This document shows, piece by piece, positions 53,817 to 62,844 of a stretch of DNA of 64,000 nt. How positions within the stretch are numbered: position 1 is the first letter of the stretch; each line of letters opens with the position of its first letter. The translations under genes were made by a program, and so were the position numbers. The stretch comes from Curtobacterium citreum (GTDB lineage Bacteria > Actinomycetota > Actinomycetes > Actinomycetales > Microbacteriaceae), in contig NZ_VFMQ01000001.1 of the NCBI RefSeq assembly GCF_006715175.1, forward strand, positions 2,232,001-2,296,000, read 5' to 3'. Below the pieces are notes generated by a model. The model was not told where the DNA came from. It saw only the letters and a list, made by a program, of their open reading frames with translations, and did no database searches.

Positions 53817-55039
53817 GAGGGGTCTCCAGGGATCGATCGGTCGTTGGCGGCGCGGTCGAGGGGGTCGAGGCGGGCGTCCACCACGGGGGACGACCGCGTG
53901 GCGGCCTGCGCGGCGAACTCGGCGCGCTTCCGCCCGAGCGGGGCGAACGTGGCGACGGCGCACACGGTGAACCCGACGGCGACGAAGGTCAGCACCCAGT
54001 ACCAGTCCACGAACAGGAACAGCAGACACCCGAACGCGACGGTCGCGGTCCACGCGTAGAAGATGAGCACCGCGTGGAAGTGCGAGTGCCCCATGTCGAG
54101 CAGCCGGTGGTGCAGGTGCTTCCGATCGGCCGAGAACGGCGACTTCCCCGCGCTCAGGCGCCTGGTGACGGCCAGCCCGAAGTCGAGGATCGGCACGATC
54201 AGGATCGCGAACGGCAGCAGGATCGGGATGAACGCCGGCAGCAGGGCCTGGCGCGTCTGCACCGCCGCCGGGTCGATGTTGCCCGTCACCGACACCGCGC
54301 TCGTGGCCATCAGGAAGCCGACGAGGAGCGCGCCCGCGTCCCCCATGAAGAGCTTCGCGGGGTGCCAGTTCAGGATGAGGAAGCCGAAGCACGCCCCGAC
54401 GAGCACCGCCGTGAGCAGCGACGGCAGGTTGAAGAAGAACTCCGTCTGGACGACCACGCGGTTGATGAAGAACGTGTACAGGAAGAACACGCCGCCGGCG
54501 ATGATCGCGACGCCGGCGACCAGGCCGTCCAGCCCGTCGATGAAGTTCACGGCGTTCATCACGAGCACGACCGCGAGCACCGTGAAGATCAGGCTCATGT
54601 ACGACGAGCCGACGCCGAGCGTGTTGCCGATCGGCAGCGAGACGATCGCCACGCCCTGCCACGCGAGGATGCCGGCCGCGATGATCTGCCCGGCCAGCTT
54701 GGTCATCCAGTCCAGGTCCCAGATGTCGTCGGCGACGCCGAGCACGACGATGATCGTCGCCCCGCCGAGTACCGCGAGCACGCGCCCCGGTTCGCTGAAC
54801 ACCAGGCGGAAGTAGTCGGTCCCCGCGATGGACGGGAACAGGAACCACGCAGCGAGCATCGCCACGATCACGCCGATGTACATCGCGATCCCGCCGAGCC
54901 GCGGGGTCGGCGTGCGGTGCACGTCGCGCTCGCGGACCTTCGGGTACCAGCCGTACCGCAGGCCGAGCTTCCACACGATCCAGCTCATGCAGAAGCTCAC
55001 GACCGCGGCGATCGCGCCGGCGAGCAGGTAGTACTTCAC
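53813..55039 (-). CDS. wecA: Undecaprenyl-phosphate glycosyl-1-phosphate transferase (WecA/Rfe family)
   Basis: The 408-residue integral membrane enzyme moves a sugar-1-phosphate, probably GlcNAc, onto undecaprenyl phosphate and so begins cell-wall polymer synthesis. Signatures are RTPTPRLGGIAMYIGV, GVADDIWDLDWMTKLAGQ, NAVNFIDGLDGLVAGVAI, the FMGDAGALLVGFLMA block and ADRKHLHHRLLDMGH. About eleven helices are expected, ending in a basic cytoplasmic tail. The GTG start overlaps the Sua5 gene as GTGA, and its stop overlaps the AtpI-like gene. The order Sua5, wecA, atp operon is conserved in actinobacteria. Confidence 0.94.
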   Translation of the reverse strand: MKYYLLAGAIAAVVSFCMSWIVWKLGLRYGWYPKVRERDVHRTPTPRLGGIAMYIGVIVAMLAAWFLFPSIAGTDYFRLVFSEPGRVLAVLGGATIIVVLGVADDIWDLDWMTKLAGQIIAAGILAWQGVAIVSLPIGNTLGVGSSYMSLIFTVLAVVLVMNAVNFIDGLDGLVAGVAIIAGGVFFLYTFFINRVVVQTEFFFNLPSLLTAVLVGACFGFLILNWHPAKLFMGDAGALLVGFLMATSAVSVTGNIDPAAVQTRQALLPAFIPILLPFAILIVPILDFGLAVTRRLSAGKSPFSADRKHLHHRLLDMGHSHFHAVLIFYAWTATVAFGCLLFLFVDWYWVLTFVAVGFTVCAVATFAPLGRKRAEFAAQAATRSSPVVDARLDPLDRAANDRSIPGDPS

Positions 55040-55710
55040 GTGAGCAGGTCGGCTCCGACGACCCGGGCGATCTCGTCGTCGGGGATGACGCCGTGCCGCA
55101 CGATCGTCAGCTTCCCCCCGGTGGACAGCCCGGTCGCGTCGACGATGGTCGATCCGGTGGACGCTGCGACGCCGTCCCGCACGGCGATCGGGCCGCCGTC
55201 CAGGTACACCGACACGCTGTCGCCGAGCATCGCCTCGGCCCGGTCGACGTCCATCGCTGCGGGGTCGCCCGTGGAGTTCGCGGAGGACACCGCGAGCGGT
55301 CCGACCTCCTGCAGGAGCTCGAGGGCGATCCGCGAGTCGGGCATCCGGAGCGCCACGGTCCCCCGCGTCTCCCCCAGGTCCCAGTCGAGCGACGGCTGCG
55401 CGCGGAGGATCACGGTGAGGCCGCCGGGCCAGAACTCGTCGACGAGGTCGCGGACCTGCTGCGGGATCTCGGTGGCCAGCGCCTCGAGCGTCGGCGGCCC
55501 CGGGATGAGCACCGGCGGCGGCGACTGCCGCGTGCGGCCCTTCGCGTCGAGGAGGCGCTGGACGGCGCTCGCGCTGAACGCGTCCGCCGCCAGGCCGTAC
55601 ACGGTGTCGGTGGGGACGACGACGAGCTCTCCGCGCCCGAGCGCGGCACGTGCGAGCCGCATCCCGGTCAGGAGCCCGTCGGGGTCGGTGCAGTCGTATC
55701 GGGAGGCCAT
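55036..55710 (-). CDS. L-threonylcarbamoyladenylate synthase (Sua5/YciO/YrdC family)
   Basis: The 224-residue enzyme makes the threonylcarbamoyl-AMP used for t6A37 in tRNAs. Motifs are GELVVVPTDTVYGLAADAF, LLDAKGRTRQSPPPVLI, FWPGGLTVILRAQ, GTVALRMPDS, PLAVSSANSTGDPAA and GSTIVDATG. It is the short YrdC-like form without a Sua5 C-terminal domain. The ATG at 55710 is 9 bases from TATCAT; the frame extends upstream but overlaps the divergent HAD gene. In many actinobacteria it follows prmC directly; here the HAD gene on the opposite strand separates them. Confidence 0.93.
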   Translation of the reverse strand: MASRYDCTDPDGLLTGMRLARAALGRGELVVVPTDTVYGLAADAFSASAVQRLLDAKGRTRQSPPPVLIPGPPTLEALATEIPQQVRDLVDEFWPGGLTVILRAQPSLDWDLGETRGTVALRMPDSRIALELLQEVGPLAVSSANSTGDPAAMDVDRAEAMLGDSVSVYLDGGPIAVRDGVAASTGSTIVDATGLSTGGKLTIVRHGVIPDDEIARVVGADLLT

Positions 55711-55719
55711 GACTCGACG

Positions 55720-55727
55720 ATGATAGT
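55720..55727. promoter_or_regulatory. Overlapping divergent -10 elements for the Sua5-type and HAD genes
   Basis: The minus strand reads TATCAT (55725-55720), 9 bases before the Sua5-type ATG. The plus strand reads GATAGT (55722-55727), 8 bases before the HAD ATG. The two start codons are only 25 bases apart, so both promoters must share this DNA. Confidence 0.5.
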
Positions 55728-55735
55728 GCGACACA

Positions 55736-56410
55736 ATGGGTGGCATCGTGAACGAGACCGACGCGCCCCGCCTCCTGTTCCTCTTCGACATGGACGAGGT
55801 CCTCGTCCGGTACGACTGGCGGGTCCGGATGGCCGCCCTCGCCGAGTTCACCGGACACGACTTCGCGGAGCTCCGCCGCCGCTGGTGGGACTGCGGGAAC
55901 GAGGCCCGCGCCGAGGCCGGCCACTACGCCGACGGCGACGCCTACCTGGCCGCGTTCGCCGACGCGATGGGCACCGACGTGCCCGAGGCCGACTGGGCGC
56001 GGATCCGCGGCGCGGCCATGACGGAGCTCCCGGACCGGGTCGAGGCGGTCCGGATCGCCGCCGAGCACGGACGCGTCGGGCTCCTCACGAACAACGGACC
56101 GCTCGCCGGTCGGTGGATCGGCCGCTGGGTACCGTCGCTCCCGCCGCTCTTCGGCGAGCACCTGGACACGACGAGCAACTTCGGGGCCAGGAAGCCCGAG
56201 CCCGAGGTCTTCGAGCGGGCGCTCGCGCACCACGGTGTCCCCGCCGAGCGCACGTTCTTCGCGGACGACATGCCGGTCAACGTCGAGGCGGCGCGGTCGG
56301 TGGGCATCCACGCGGTGCTCGTCGAGGAGCACACGGACCTCCGCGACGCGGTCCGCGCCTTCGTCGCGATGACCGACGACAGCCTGGAGGCGCGGCTCGG
56401 GTCCGTCTAG
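55736..56410 (+). CDS. HAD-superfamily hydrolase
   Basis: The 224-residue protein has all HAD motifs: I as LFLFDMDEVLVRYDW (nucleophile Asp in DMD), II as LLTNNGPLAG, III with the Lys of ARKPEPEVF, and IV as FFADDMPVNVEAARSVG. The cap domain is helical. The sequence fits a small phosphatase or dehalogenase-like enzyme of unknown substrate. The ATG at 55736 is chosen; a GTG at 55748 is possible. It is the only plus-strand gene in the last 35 kb and splits prmC from the Sua5-type gene. Its stop shares the tetranucleotide CTAG with the opposing prmC stop. Confidence 0.9.
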   Translation: MGGIVNETDAPRLLFLFDMDEVLVRYDWRVRMAALAEFTGHDFAELRRRWWDCGNEARAEAGHYADGDAYLAAFADAMGTDVPEADWARIRGAAMTELPDRVEAVRIAAEHGRVGLLTNNGPLAGRWIGRWVPSLPPLFGEHLDTTSNFGARKPEPEVFERALAHHGVPAERTFFADDMPVNVEAARSVGIHAVLVEEHTDLRDAVRAFVAMTDDSLEARLGSV

Positions 56411-57282
56411 CGGGTCGCGGTGGTCGTGCGGTCGCGCCCGGTGAGGTCGACGTGCGTCTCCGGGGTCCGGAACCCCCGGCGCGCGAGGACCTCGCGCACA
56501 CCGGCGCCCTGCTGCTCCGCGTGCTCGATCACGAGGAGACCGCCCGGCACGAGCAGGCGCCAGGCCGTCTCGGTGAGGGCCCGGACGGCGTCGAGGCCGT
56601 CCGCTCCCCCGTACAGCGCGAGCGCCGGGTCGTGGTCGCGGACCTCGGGGTCGACCGGCACCATGTCGTCGGGCACGTACGGCGGGTTCGAGACGACGAC
56701 CGACACCGTGCCGTCGAGCTCCGGGAGAGCATCAGCGAGGTCGCCCTCGACGAGCCGGACGGTCCCGCCGTGGGCGTCGACGTTGCGCCGGGTCCACGGG
56801 AGCGCCTCGGGCGAGCGCTCCACCGCGTACACGACCGCGTTCGGCACCTCGGTGTCCATCGCGATCGCGATCGCCCCGCTCCCCGACCCGAGGTCGACGG
56901 CGACGGGCTCCGGGACCGCGGCGGCGCGCAGGGCGTCGATCCCGAACTGCACGACCCCCTCGGTCTCCGGTCGCGGCACGAACACGCCGGGTCCGACGGC
57001 CAGGGTCAGCGCGCGGAAGTGCGCCTCGCCGGTGATGTGCTGGAGCGGCTCGCGGGTGGTGCGCCGCGCGACCGCGTGCCGGAAGCGGTCGACGTGGTCG
57101 GCAGCGATCGCTCCCCCGGTCATCGCGCGTGCCTGCACCGCGCCGCGCGACGTGTCGGTCGCCCAGGCGAGCAGGAGTTCGGCGTCCACACGCGCGGACG
57201 GGACCCCGTGCGCGACGAGCGCCGCGGTCGCCTCCTCGAGGAGGCGATCCGCGGTGAACGTCGGCTGACCGTCGGAGGTGAT
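56407..57282 (-). CDS. prmC: Peptide chain release factor N5-glutamine methyltransferase PrmC, with a probable ATC start
   Basis: The 291-residue enzyme methylates the GGQ glutamine of release factors. The catalytic domain has VFVPRPETEGVV, AVDLGSGSGAIAIAM and VVSNPPYVPDDM (NPPY motif). The N-terminal helical domain (TADRLLEEATAALVAHGVPSARVDAELLLAW) is clearly encoded upstream of the first ordinary start, GTG 57189. No ATG, GTG or TTG exists between that point and the prfA stop. A GGAGG ribosome site (57292-57288) points, with 5 bases of spacing, to ATC at 57282, giving MTSDGQPTFTADRLL. The gene directly follows its substrate gene prfA. Confidence 0.88.
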   Translation of the reverse strand: MTSDGQPTFTADRLLEEATAALVAHGVPSARVDAELLLAWATDTSRGAVQARAMTGGAIAADHVDRFRHAVARRTTREPLQHITGEAHFRALTLAVGPGVFVPRPETEGVVQFGIDALRAAAVPEPVAVDLGSGSGAIAIAMDTEVPNAVVYAVERSPEALPWTRRNVDAHGGTVRLVEGDLADALPELDGTVSVVVSNPPYVPDDMVPVDPEVRDHDPALALYGGADGLDAVRALTETAWRLLVPGGLLVIEHAEQQGAGVREVLARRGFRTPETHVDLTGRDRTTTATR

Positions 57283-57298
57283 CCGATCCTCCAGGCCG

Positions 57299-58384
57299 CT
57301 ACTGGCCGTCCTGGTCGCCGATGGCGGCCAGGCGGGCCTCTTCGTCCGCCGAGATGGCGGATTGGATGACGGGCTCGAGCGCCCCGTTCATCACGCGGTC
57401 CAGGTCGTACGCCTTGTAGCCGGTGCGGTGGTCCGCGATCCGGTTCTCCGGGAAGTTGTACGTGCGGATGCGCTCCGAGCGGTCCATGCCGCGGATCTGC
57501 GACTTGCGCGCGTCCGAGGCGATGGCGTCGAGCTCCTCCTGCTGGCGGGCGAGGATGCGGGCGCGGAGGACGCGCATGCCGGCCTCGCGGTTCTGCAGCT
57601 GCGACTTCTCGTTCTGCATCGCGACCGTGATGCCCGTGGGCAGGTGCGTGATGCGGACCGCGGAGTCCGTCGTGTTGACGGACTGCCCGCCGGGGCCGGA
57701 CGACCGGTACACGTCGATCTTGAGGTCGTTCTGGTTGATCTGGACCTCTTCGGGCTCGTCGACCTCGGGGAACACCAGCACGCCGGTGGTCGAGGTGTGG
57801 ATGCGGCCCTGCGACTCGGTGGCCGGCACGCGCTGCACGCGGTGCACGCCGCCCTCGTACTTCAGGTGTGCCCAGACCCCCTGCGAGGGGTCGGTCGCGT
57901 TCGACTTGATCGCGACCTGGACGTCCTTGTAGCCGCCGAGGTCGGACTCGGTGCGCTCGAGGAGCTCGACCTTCCAGCCCTTCGCCTCGGCGTAGTGCGA
58001 GTACATCCGGAGCAGGTCCGCGGCGAAGAGCGCCGACTCCTCGCCGCCCTCACCGCCCTTGATCTCCATGATCACGTCGCGCCCGTCATCCGGGTCGCGC
58101 GGGATGAGGAGCCGGCGGAGGCGCTCCTGGCGCTCCGCCAGCTGCTCCTGCAGCCCGGGGACCTCGTCCGCGAACGCCTCGTCCTCGCGGGCGAGCTCCT
58201 GGGCGGCGGCGAGGTCGTCCCCCGCCGCCTGCCAGGACTCGTACGCGGCCTTGATCTGGCTCAGCTCGGCGTAGCGCCGGTTCACCTTCTTCGCCCGGGC
58301 GGCATCGGCGTGGAGCGCGGGGTCCGACAGCTGCTGCGTCAGGTCCTCGTGTTCCGCCAGCAGCCCCGCCACCGACTCGAACAC
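57299..58384 (-). CDS. prfA: Peptide chain release factor 1
   Basis: The 361-residue factor terminates translation at UAA and UAG. It has the codon-reading tripeptide PAT in [17 protein letters not shown], and the peptidyl-transferase motif GGQ in [18 protein letters not shown]. The N-terminal coiled-coil domain begins [19 protein letters not shown]. The GTG at 58384 follows CAGGAGTAACGC and is 3 bases after the rho stop, so rho and prfA are cotranscribed. The ribosomal protein gene rpmE, which stands between them in mycobacteria, is absent. Confidence 0.98.
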   Translation of the reverse strand: MFESVAGLLAEHEDLTQQLSDPALHADAARAKKVNRRYAELSQIKAAYESWQAAGDDLAAAQELAREDEAFADEVPGLQEQLAERQERLRRLLIPRDPDDGRDVIMEIKGGEGGEESALFAADLLRMYSHYAEAKGWKVELLERTESDLGGYKDVQVAIKSNATDPSQGVWAHLKYEGGVHRVQRVPATESQGRIHTSTTGVLVFPEVDEPEEVQINQNDLKIDVYRSSGPGGQSVNTTDSAVRITHLPTGITVAMQNEKSQLQNREAGMRVLRARILARQQEELDAIASDARKSQIRGMDRSERIRTYNFPENRIADHRTGYKAYDLDRVMNGALEPVIQSAISADEEARLAAIGDQDGQ

Positions 58385-58387
58385 GCG

Positions 58388-60565
58388 TTACTCCTGGTGG
58401 CCGTCGTGGCGCCCGCCGGTCGTCGGGACCGACTTCTGCACCTGGACGAGGAACTCGACGTTGGACTGCGTCTCCTTGAGGTTCCGCAGCACGATCTCGA
58501 GCGCCTGCTGCGGGTCGAGCCCGGCGAGGGCTCGACGCAGGCGCCACGTGATCTTGACCTCGTCGGCGGAGAGCAGCTGCTCCTCGCGACGGGTCCCGGA
58601 GGCGTTCACGTCGACGGCCGGGAAGATCCGCTTGTCGGCCAGGTGGCGGTTCAGGCGGAGCTCCATGTTGCCGGTGCCCTTGAACTCCTCGAAGATCACC
58701 TCGTCCATCTTCGAGCCGGTCTCGACGAGCGCGGTCGCGAGGATGGTCAGCGAGCCGCCGTCCTCGATGTTGCGCGCGGCGCCGAAGAAGCGCTTGGGCG
58801 GGTAGAGCGCCGCGGAGTCGACGCCGCCGGAGAGCACGCGACCGGAGGCCGGGGTCGCCAGGTTGTAGGCGCGGCCCAGACGGGTGATCGAGTCGAGCAG
58901 CACGACGACGTCGTGACCGAGCTCGACGAGACGCTTCGCACGCTCGATGGCGAGCTCGGCGACCGTGGTGTGGTCCTCGGCGGGCCGGTCGAAGGTCGAG
59001 GCGATGACCTCGCCCTTCACCGAGCGCTGCATGTCGGTGACCTCTTCGGGACGCTCGTCCACCAGGACGACCATGAGGTGCGCCTCGGGGTTGTTCTTCG
59101 CGATCGCGTTGGCGATGGCCTGCAGCACGACGGTCTTGCCGGCCTTGGGCGGGGACACGATGAGCCCGCGCTGGCCCTTGCCGATCGGCGACACGAGGTC
59201 GATGATCCGCGTGGACAGCTTCTGCGGCTCGGTCTCCAGCCGCAGGCGCTCGTTCGGGTACAGCGGGGTCAGGTCGGAGAAGTCCTTGCGGGCCGCTGCC
59301 TCGTCCGTGGTCTGCCCGTTGATCGAGTCGACCTTGACCAGGGCGTTGTACTTCTGGCGGCCCTGCTGCTCGTTGTCCCGCGGCTGCTTGATCGCGCCGA
59401 CGACCGCGTCGCCCTTGCGCAGGTGGTACTTCTTCACCTGGCCGAGCGAGACGTAGACGTCGCTCGGGCCGGGCAGGTAGCCCGTGGTGCGCACGAAGGC
59501 GTAGTTGTCGAGGACGTCGAGGATGCCGGCGATCGGGATGAGGACGTCGTCCTCGGTGATCTCCGGCTCGAACTCGTCGTTCTGGGCGCCACGGCCGCGC
59601 TTGCGGTCCCGCTGACGACGGCCGCGGCCGCCCTCGGCGTCGTCCTGCTGGCCGTTCTGCTGCGGGCCGTTCTGCTGCTGGCCGTTCTGCTTCTGCTGGC
59701 CGTTCTGGCTCTGGCGGCCGTTCTGCTTCTGCTGGCCGTTCTGCTGCTGGCGGTCGTCCTGGTCGGCGTCGGCCTTCTGCTCGTCCTGCTTGGCGTGCTG
59801 CTGACCGGCCTGCTTCTGCTGGCCGTTCTGCTCGCCGGACTGCTGCTCGCCGTTCTCGCCGTTCTGCCCGCGGCCGCGACCGCGACCCCGGCTGCGGCGT
59901 CCGCGGCGCGAGCCGCCCTCGCCCTGCTGCTCGTCCTGGCCCTGGTCCTGCTGGCCCTGGTCGTCCTGCGTCCGACCCTGGTCGGCCGGCTGCTGACCGG
60001 CGTCGGCCGGCTGCTGACCGGCATCGGCCTGCTGGTCGGCGGCGTCGACCGTCGGCGCCTCGGCGGCGGGACCGCGGCCACGGCCACGGCGCTGTCCGGC
60101 CTGGGCGGCCTCCTGGGCGTCCTTCTCGGCGCGCACCTGGTCGAGGCCCGCGAGCAGGTCCTCGGTGCCGGTGTGGCCGTGGTTGGTGTGCTCGGCGGCC
60201 GAGGTCGGCGCGGCGCTGACCGTGCCGCCGGACGAGGCACGGCGCGAGCGACGGCCACGGGCGGGCTGCTCGGCGGCGGGGGCCTCGGTCGGCTCGGCTG
60301 CCGCGGGGGTCTCGACTGCCGGAGCCGGCTCCGCCGGGGTCTCGACCGCGGGGGTCTCGACCGCGGGGGTCTCGACCGTGGGGGTCTCGGCGGGGGCGGC
60401 GTCGGCGGGACGCTTGTCCTCGATCGAGGCGATGAGGTCGCCCTTGCGGAGCTTGGAGAGCCCGGTGATGCCGAGCGAGGAGGCGATCCGCTGGAGCTCC
60501 GGGAGTCGGAGGGCGCGCAGGTCGCTGGGGATCTCCACCGGGGTGGAGTCGTTGACGTTCGTCAA
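58388..60565 (-). CDS. rho: Transcription termination factor Rho with a large disordered Q/N-rich insert
   Basis: The 725-residue helicase has the Rho N-terminal domain ([29 protein letters not shown]), the cold-shock RNA-binding domain ([21 protein letters not shown]) and the ATPase with Walker A SPPKAGKT (about 471-478) and Walker [17 protein letters not shown]. Escherichia coli Rho has 419 residues. The extra length is an insert of some 280 residues between the N-terminal and cold-shock domains: first Pro/Glu-rich with PAVET repeats, then Arg/Gly-rich, then Gln/Asn/Gly-rich with units such as [10 protein letters not shown]. The TTG start follows GAAAGGAAACACCGAC. It lies 161 bases after thrB. 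Confidence 0.97.
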   Translation of the reverse strand: MTNVNDSTPVEIPSDLRALRLPELQRIASSLGITGLSKLRKGDLIASIEDKRPADAAPAETPTVETPAVETPAVETPAEPAPAVETPAAAEPTEAPAAEQPARGRRSRRASSGGTVSAAPTSAAEHTNHGHTGTEDLLAGLDQVRAEKDAQEAAQAGQRRGRGRGPAAEAPTVDAADQQADAGQQPADAGQQPADQGRTQDDQGQQDQGQDEQQGEGGSRRGRRSRGRGRGRGQNGENGEQQSGEQNGQQKQAGQQHAKQDEQKADADQDDRQQQNGQQKQNGRQSQNGQQKQNGQQQNGPQQNGQQDDAEGGRGRRQRDRKRGRGAQNDEFEPEITEDDVLIPIAGILDVLDNYAFVRTTGYLPGPSDVYVSLGQVKKYHLRKGDAVVGAIKQPRDNEQQGRQKYNALVKVDSINGQTTDEAAARKDFSDLTPLYPNERLRLETEPQKLSTRIIDLVSPIGKGQRGLIVSPPKAGKTVVLQAIANAIAKNNPEAHLMVVLVDERPEEVTDMQRSVKGEVIASTFDRPAEDHTTVAELAIERAKRLVELGHDVVVLLDSITRLGRAYNLATPASGRVLSGGVDSAALYPPKRFFGAARNIEDGGSLTILATALVETGSKMDEVIFEEFKGTGNMELRLNRHLADKRIFPAVDVNASGTRREEQLLSADEVKITWRLRRALAGLDPQQALEIVLRNLKETQSNVEFLVQVQKSVPTTGGRHDGHQE

Positions 60566-60634
60566 GTCGGTGTTTCCTTTCGAACCGCAGAACGCGGAGA
60601 GTTTCCACCGTCCCGGCGCATGGGTGCGCGTCGA

Positions 60635-60652
60635 CCGTCGTTCAGACGACGG
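60635..60652 (-). promoter_or_regulatory. Small hairpin in the rho leader
   Basis: Bases 60635-60641 and 60646-60652 pair over 7 bases around a 4-base loop, within the 161-base region between thrB and rho. It may belong to a terminator for thrB or to control of rho; neither is demonstrable. Confidence 0.35.
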
Positions 60653-60726
60653 ACCGGGATTCGGTGATCAGAAAGAGAGTGCCCCCGCGCACCGGACCCT
60701 GCGCTGGTGAGGAGCAGTCCTTGCGC

Positions 60727-61683
60727 CTACGCGGGATCGGCTTCGAGCGCCGAGTGCGGCACCACTGTAGCACCACCCAGGTCCACGGCCAGCATGAGGG
60801 CCCGCCAGTCGGACTGCGCGTGTCGCGCCACCAGGTCCGCGGCCGTCAGGCGCTGCGCCGGGTCGCTGCCCAGGACGAGCAGGCTCGGTCCCGCGCCGGA
60901 GACGACCGCGGCGAGGCCCTGCTGCCGGAGGAGACCGATGAGCGCGTCCGTCTCGGGCATCGCGCTCGCCCGGTACGACTGGTGCAGGCGGTCCTCGGTC
61001 GCGGCGAGCAGCAGCTCGGGGCTCTGGATGAGCGCGGCGACGAGCAGGGCGGACCGCGACACGTTGAACGCGGCGTCCTCGTGCGGCACGCTCGCGGGTT
61101 GCAGGGACCGCGCGAGCTTCGTCGACAGCGTCGAGGTCGGCACGAAGACCACCGGCGAGACACCGCGGTGGACGAGCAGCCGCTTGTACGCGGGGCCCTC
61201 TGGCGTCATCCACGCGATCGTCAGACCGCCGAACAGGGCCGGGGCGACGTTGTCGGGGTGCCCCTCCATCTCGGTGGCGAGCGACAGCAGGGTCGATGCG
61301 TCGAGGTCGACGATCCCCTCGAGGAGTCCGCGGGCGGCCATGAGCCCGGCGACGATCGCCGCGGCGGACGAACCCATGCCGCGCCCGTGCGCGATCGCGT
61401 TGACGGCGTGCAGCTCGAGCCCGGGCTGGGCCACTCCGGCGTGCTCGAGGCCGCGGCGGACGGCCCGGACGACCAGGTTCGAGTCGTCCGTCGCGACCTC
61501 GCCGGCACCGACGCCCTCGACCGTGACGGTCGCGCCCGGCTCCGGACGGACCCGGACGACGACCTCGTCGTAGAGCGACAGCGCGAGCCCCAGGGAGTCG
61601 AACCCCGGGCCGAGGTTCGCGGAGGTCGCCGGGACGCGCACACGCACCGCCCGTCCGGCCGGTACAGCGTTGCGGGCGGTCAT
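60727..61683 (-). CDS. thrB: Homoserine kinase
   Basis: The 318-residue GHMP kinase phosphorylates homoserine in threonine synthesis. Motifs are VRVPATSANLGPGFDSLGLAL, GRGMGSSAAAIVAGLMAA (ATP-binding glycine-rich loop), EGHPDNVAPALFGGLTIAW, and AVVSGAGPSLLVLG. The ATG at 61683 has GGGGGAGGGC just before it; a GTG at 61719 overlapping the thrC stop as GTGA is an equally plausible start and would add 12 residues. It is the last gene of the hom, thrC, thrB order. Confidence 0.95.
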   Translation of the reverse strand: MTARNAVPAGRAVRVRVPATSANLGPGFDSLGLALSLYDEVVVRVRPEPGATVTVEGVGAGEVATDDSNLVVRAVRRGLEHAGVAQPGLELHAVNAIAHGRGMGSSAAAIVAGLMAARGLLEGIVDLDASTLLSLATEMEGHPDNVAPALFGGLTIAWMTPEGPAYKRLLVHRGVSPVVFVPTSTLSTKLARSLQPASVPHEDAAFNVSRSALLVAALIQSPELLLAATEDRLHQSYRASAMPETDALIGLLRQQGLAAVVSGAGPSLLVLGSDPAQRLTAADLVARHAQSDWRALMLAVDLGGATVVPHSALEADPA

Positions 61684-61715
61684 GCCCTCCCCCGGCCCGG
61701 ACGAGCGGTCGACGC

Positions 61716-62795
61716 TCACGCGGAGCCGACCAGTCCGAGCACGTCGGCGACCGACTTCGTGTCGACCGGGACGCTCGTCGGAGCGACCTCGCCGCCGTCC
61801 GCCGTGCGGAGGGCCCACTGCGGGTCCTTGAGGCCGTGTCCGGTCACCGTGATGACGACCTTCGCACCCTTGGGCACGATGCCGGCGTCGGCACGCTCGA
61901 GCAGTCCGGCCACGCCGATCGCGGACGCGGGCTCGACGAAGACGCCGACCTCGGCGGACAGGATGCGGTGCGCGACGAGGATCGCCTCGTCGGTGATCGC
62001 ACCGAAGTAGCCGTCGGTCTCGTCCCGGGCCTCGAGCGCGTACTGCCACGAGGCCGGGTTGCCGATGCGGATCGCCGACGCGATGGTGTCCGGGTTCGGG
62101 ACGACCTCGCCGCGGACGATCGGGGCGGATCCGGCGGCCTGGAAGCCGAACATGCGCGGCATCTTCGTCGACCGGCCGGCCGCGACGTCCTCGCGGTAGC
62201 CGCGGGAGTACGCCGTGTAGTTGCCGGCGTTGCCGACGGGCAGGAAGTGGAAGTCCGGCGCGTCACCGAGGACGTCGACGACCTCGAACGCGGCGGTCTT
62301 CTGCCCTTCGATGCGGTCGTTGTTGACCGAGTTCACGAGGTGCACCGGGTAGTTCGCGGCGAGGTCGCGCGCGATGTCGAGGCAGTCGTCGAAGTTGCCC
62401 TGCACCTGCAGCAGCTGGCCGTCGTGCGCGACGGCCTGGCTGAGCTTGCCCATGGCGATCTTGCCCTCGGGCACGAGCACCGCAGCGGTGATCCCCGCGT
62501 GCGTGGCGTAGGCGGCGGCCGACGCGCTCGTGTTGCCGGTCGAGGCGCAGATGACGGCCTTCGCACCGTGCTCGACGGCCTTCGAGATCGCCATGGTCAT
62601 GCCGCGGTCCTTGAAGGAGCCGGTCGGGTTCATGCCCTCGTACTTCACGTAGACCTCGGCGCCGGTGCGCTCCGACAGACGACGAGCCGGGATGAGCGGG
62701 GTCCCGCCCTCGCCGAGGGTGACGATCGGCGTCGTCTCGGTCACGTCGAGACGATCAGCGTACTCGCGCAGGACTCCCTGCCACTGGTGGGCCAT
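61716..62795 (-). CDS. thrC: Threonine synthase
   Basis: The 359-residue PLP enzyme converts O-phosphohomoserine to threonine. The PLP Lys is in [18 protein letters not shown], with [16 protein letters not shown] and [16 protein letters not shown] forming the phosphate cup. It is the short form typical of actinobacteria and Bacillus. The ATG follows AACAAGGAGAGCCTG. It lies 49 bases behind hom; thrB follows with a possible GTGA overlap. Confidence 0.97.
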   Translation of the reverse strand: MAHQWQGVLREYADRLDVTETTPIVTLGEGGTPLIPARRLSERTGAEVYVKYEGMNPTGSFKDRGMTMAISKAVEHGAKAVICASTGNTSASAAAYATHAGITAAVLVPEGKIAMGKLSQAVAHDGQLLQVQGNFDDCLDIARDLAANYPVHLVNSVNNDRIEGQKTAAFEVVDVLGDAPDFHFLPVGNAGNYTAYSRGYREDVAAGRSTKMPRMFGFQAAGSAPIVRGEVVPNPDTIASAIRIGNPASWQYALEARDETDGYFGAITDEAILVAHRILSAEVGVFVEPASAIGVAGLLERADAGIVPKGAKVVITVTGHGLKDPQWALRTADGGEVAPTSVPVDTKSVADVLGLVGSA

Positions 62796-62844
62796 CAGGC
62801 TCTCCTTGTTCGGTGTGTTGCAGTCGGGGGCGGTGGGGTGACGG

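Noticed and set aside
55736..56410. Recent horizontal transfer of the HAD gene
   Set aside because: Its base composition and codon use look like those of the neighbours; only its orientation is unusual.
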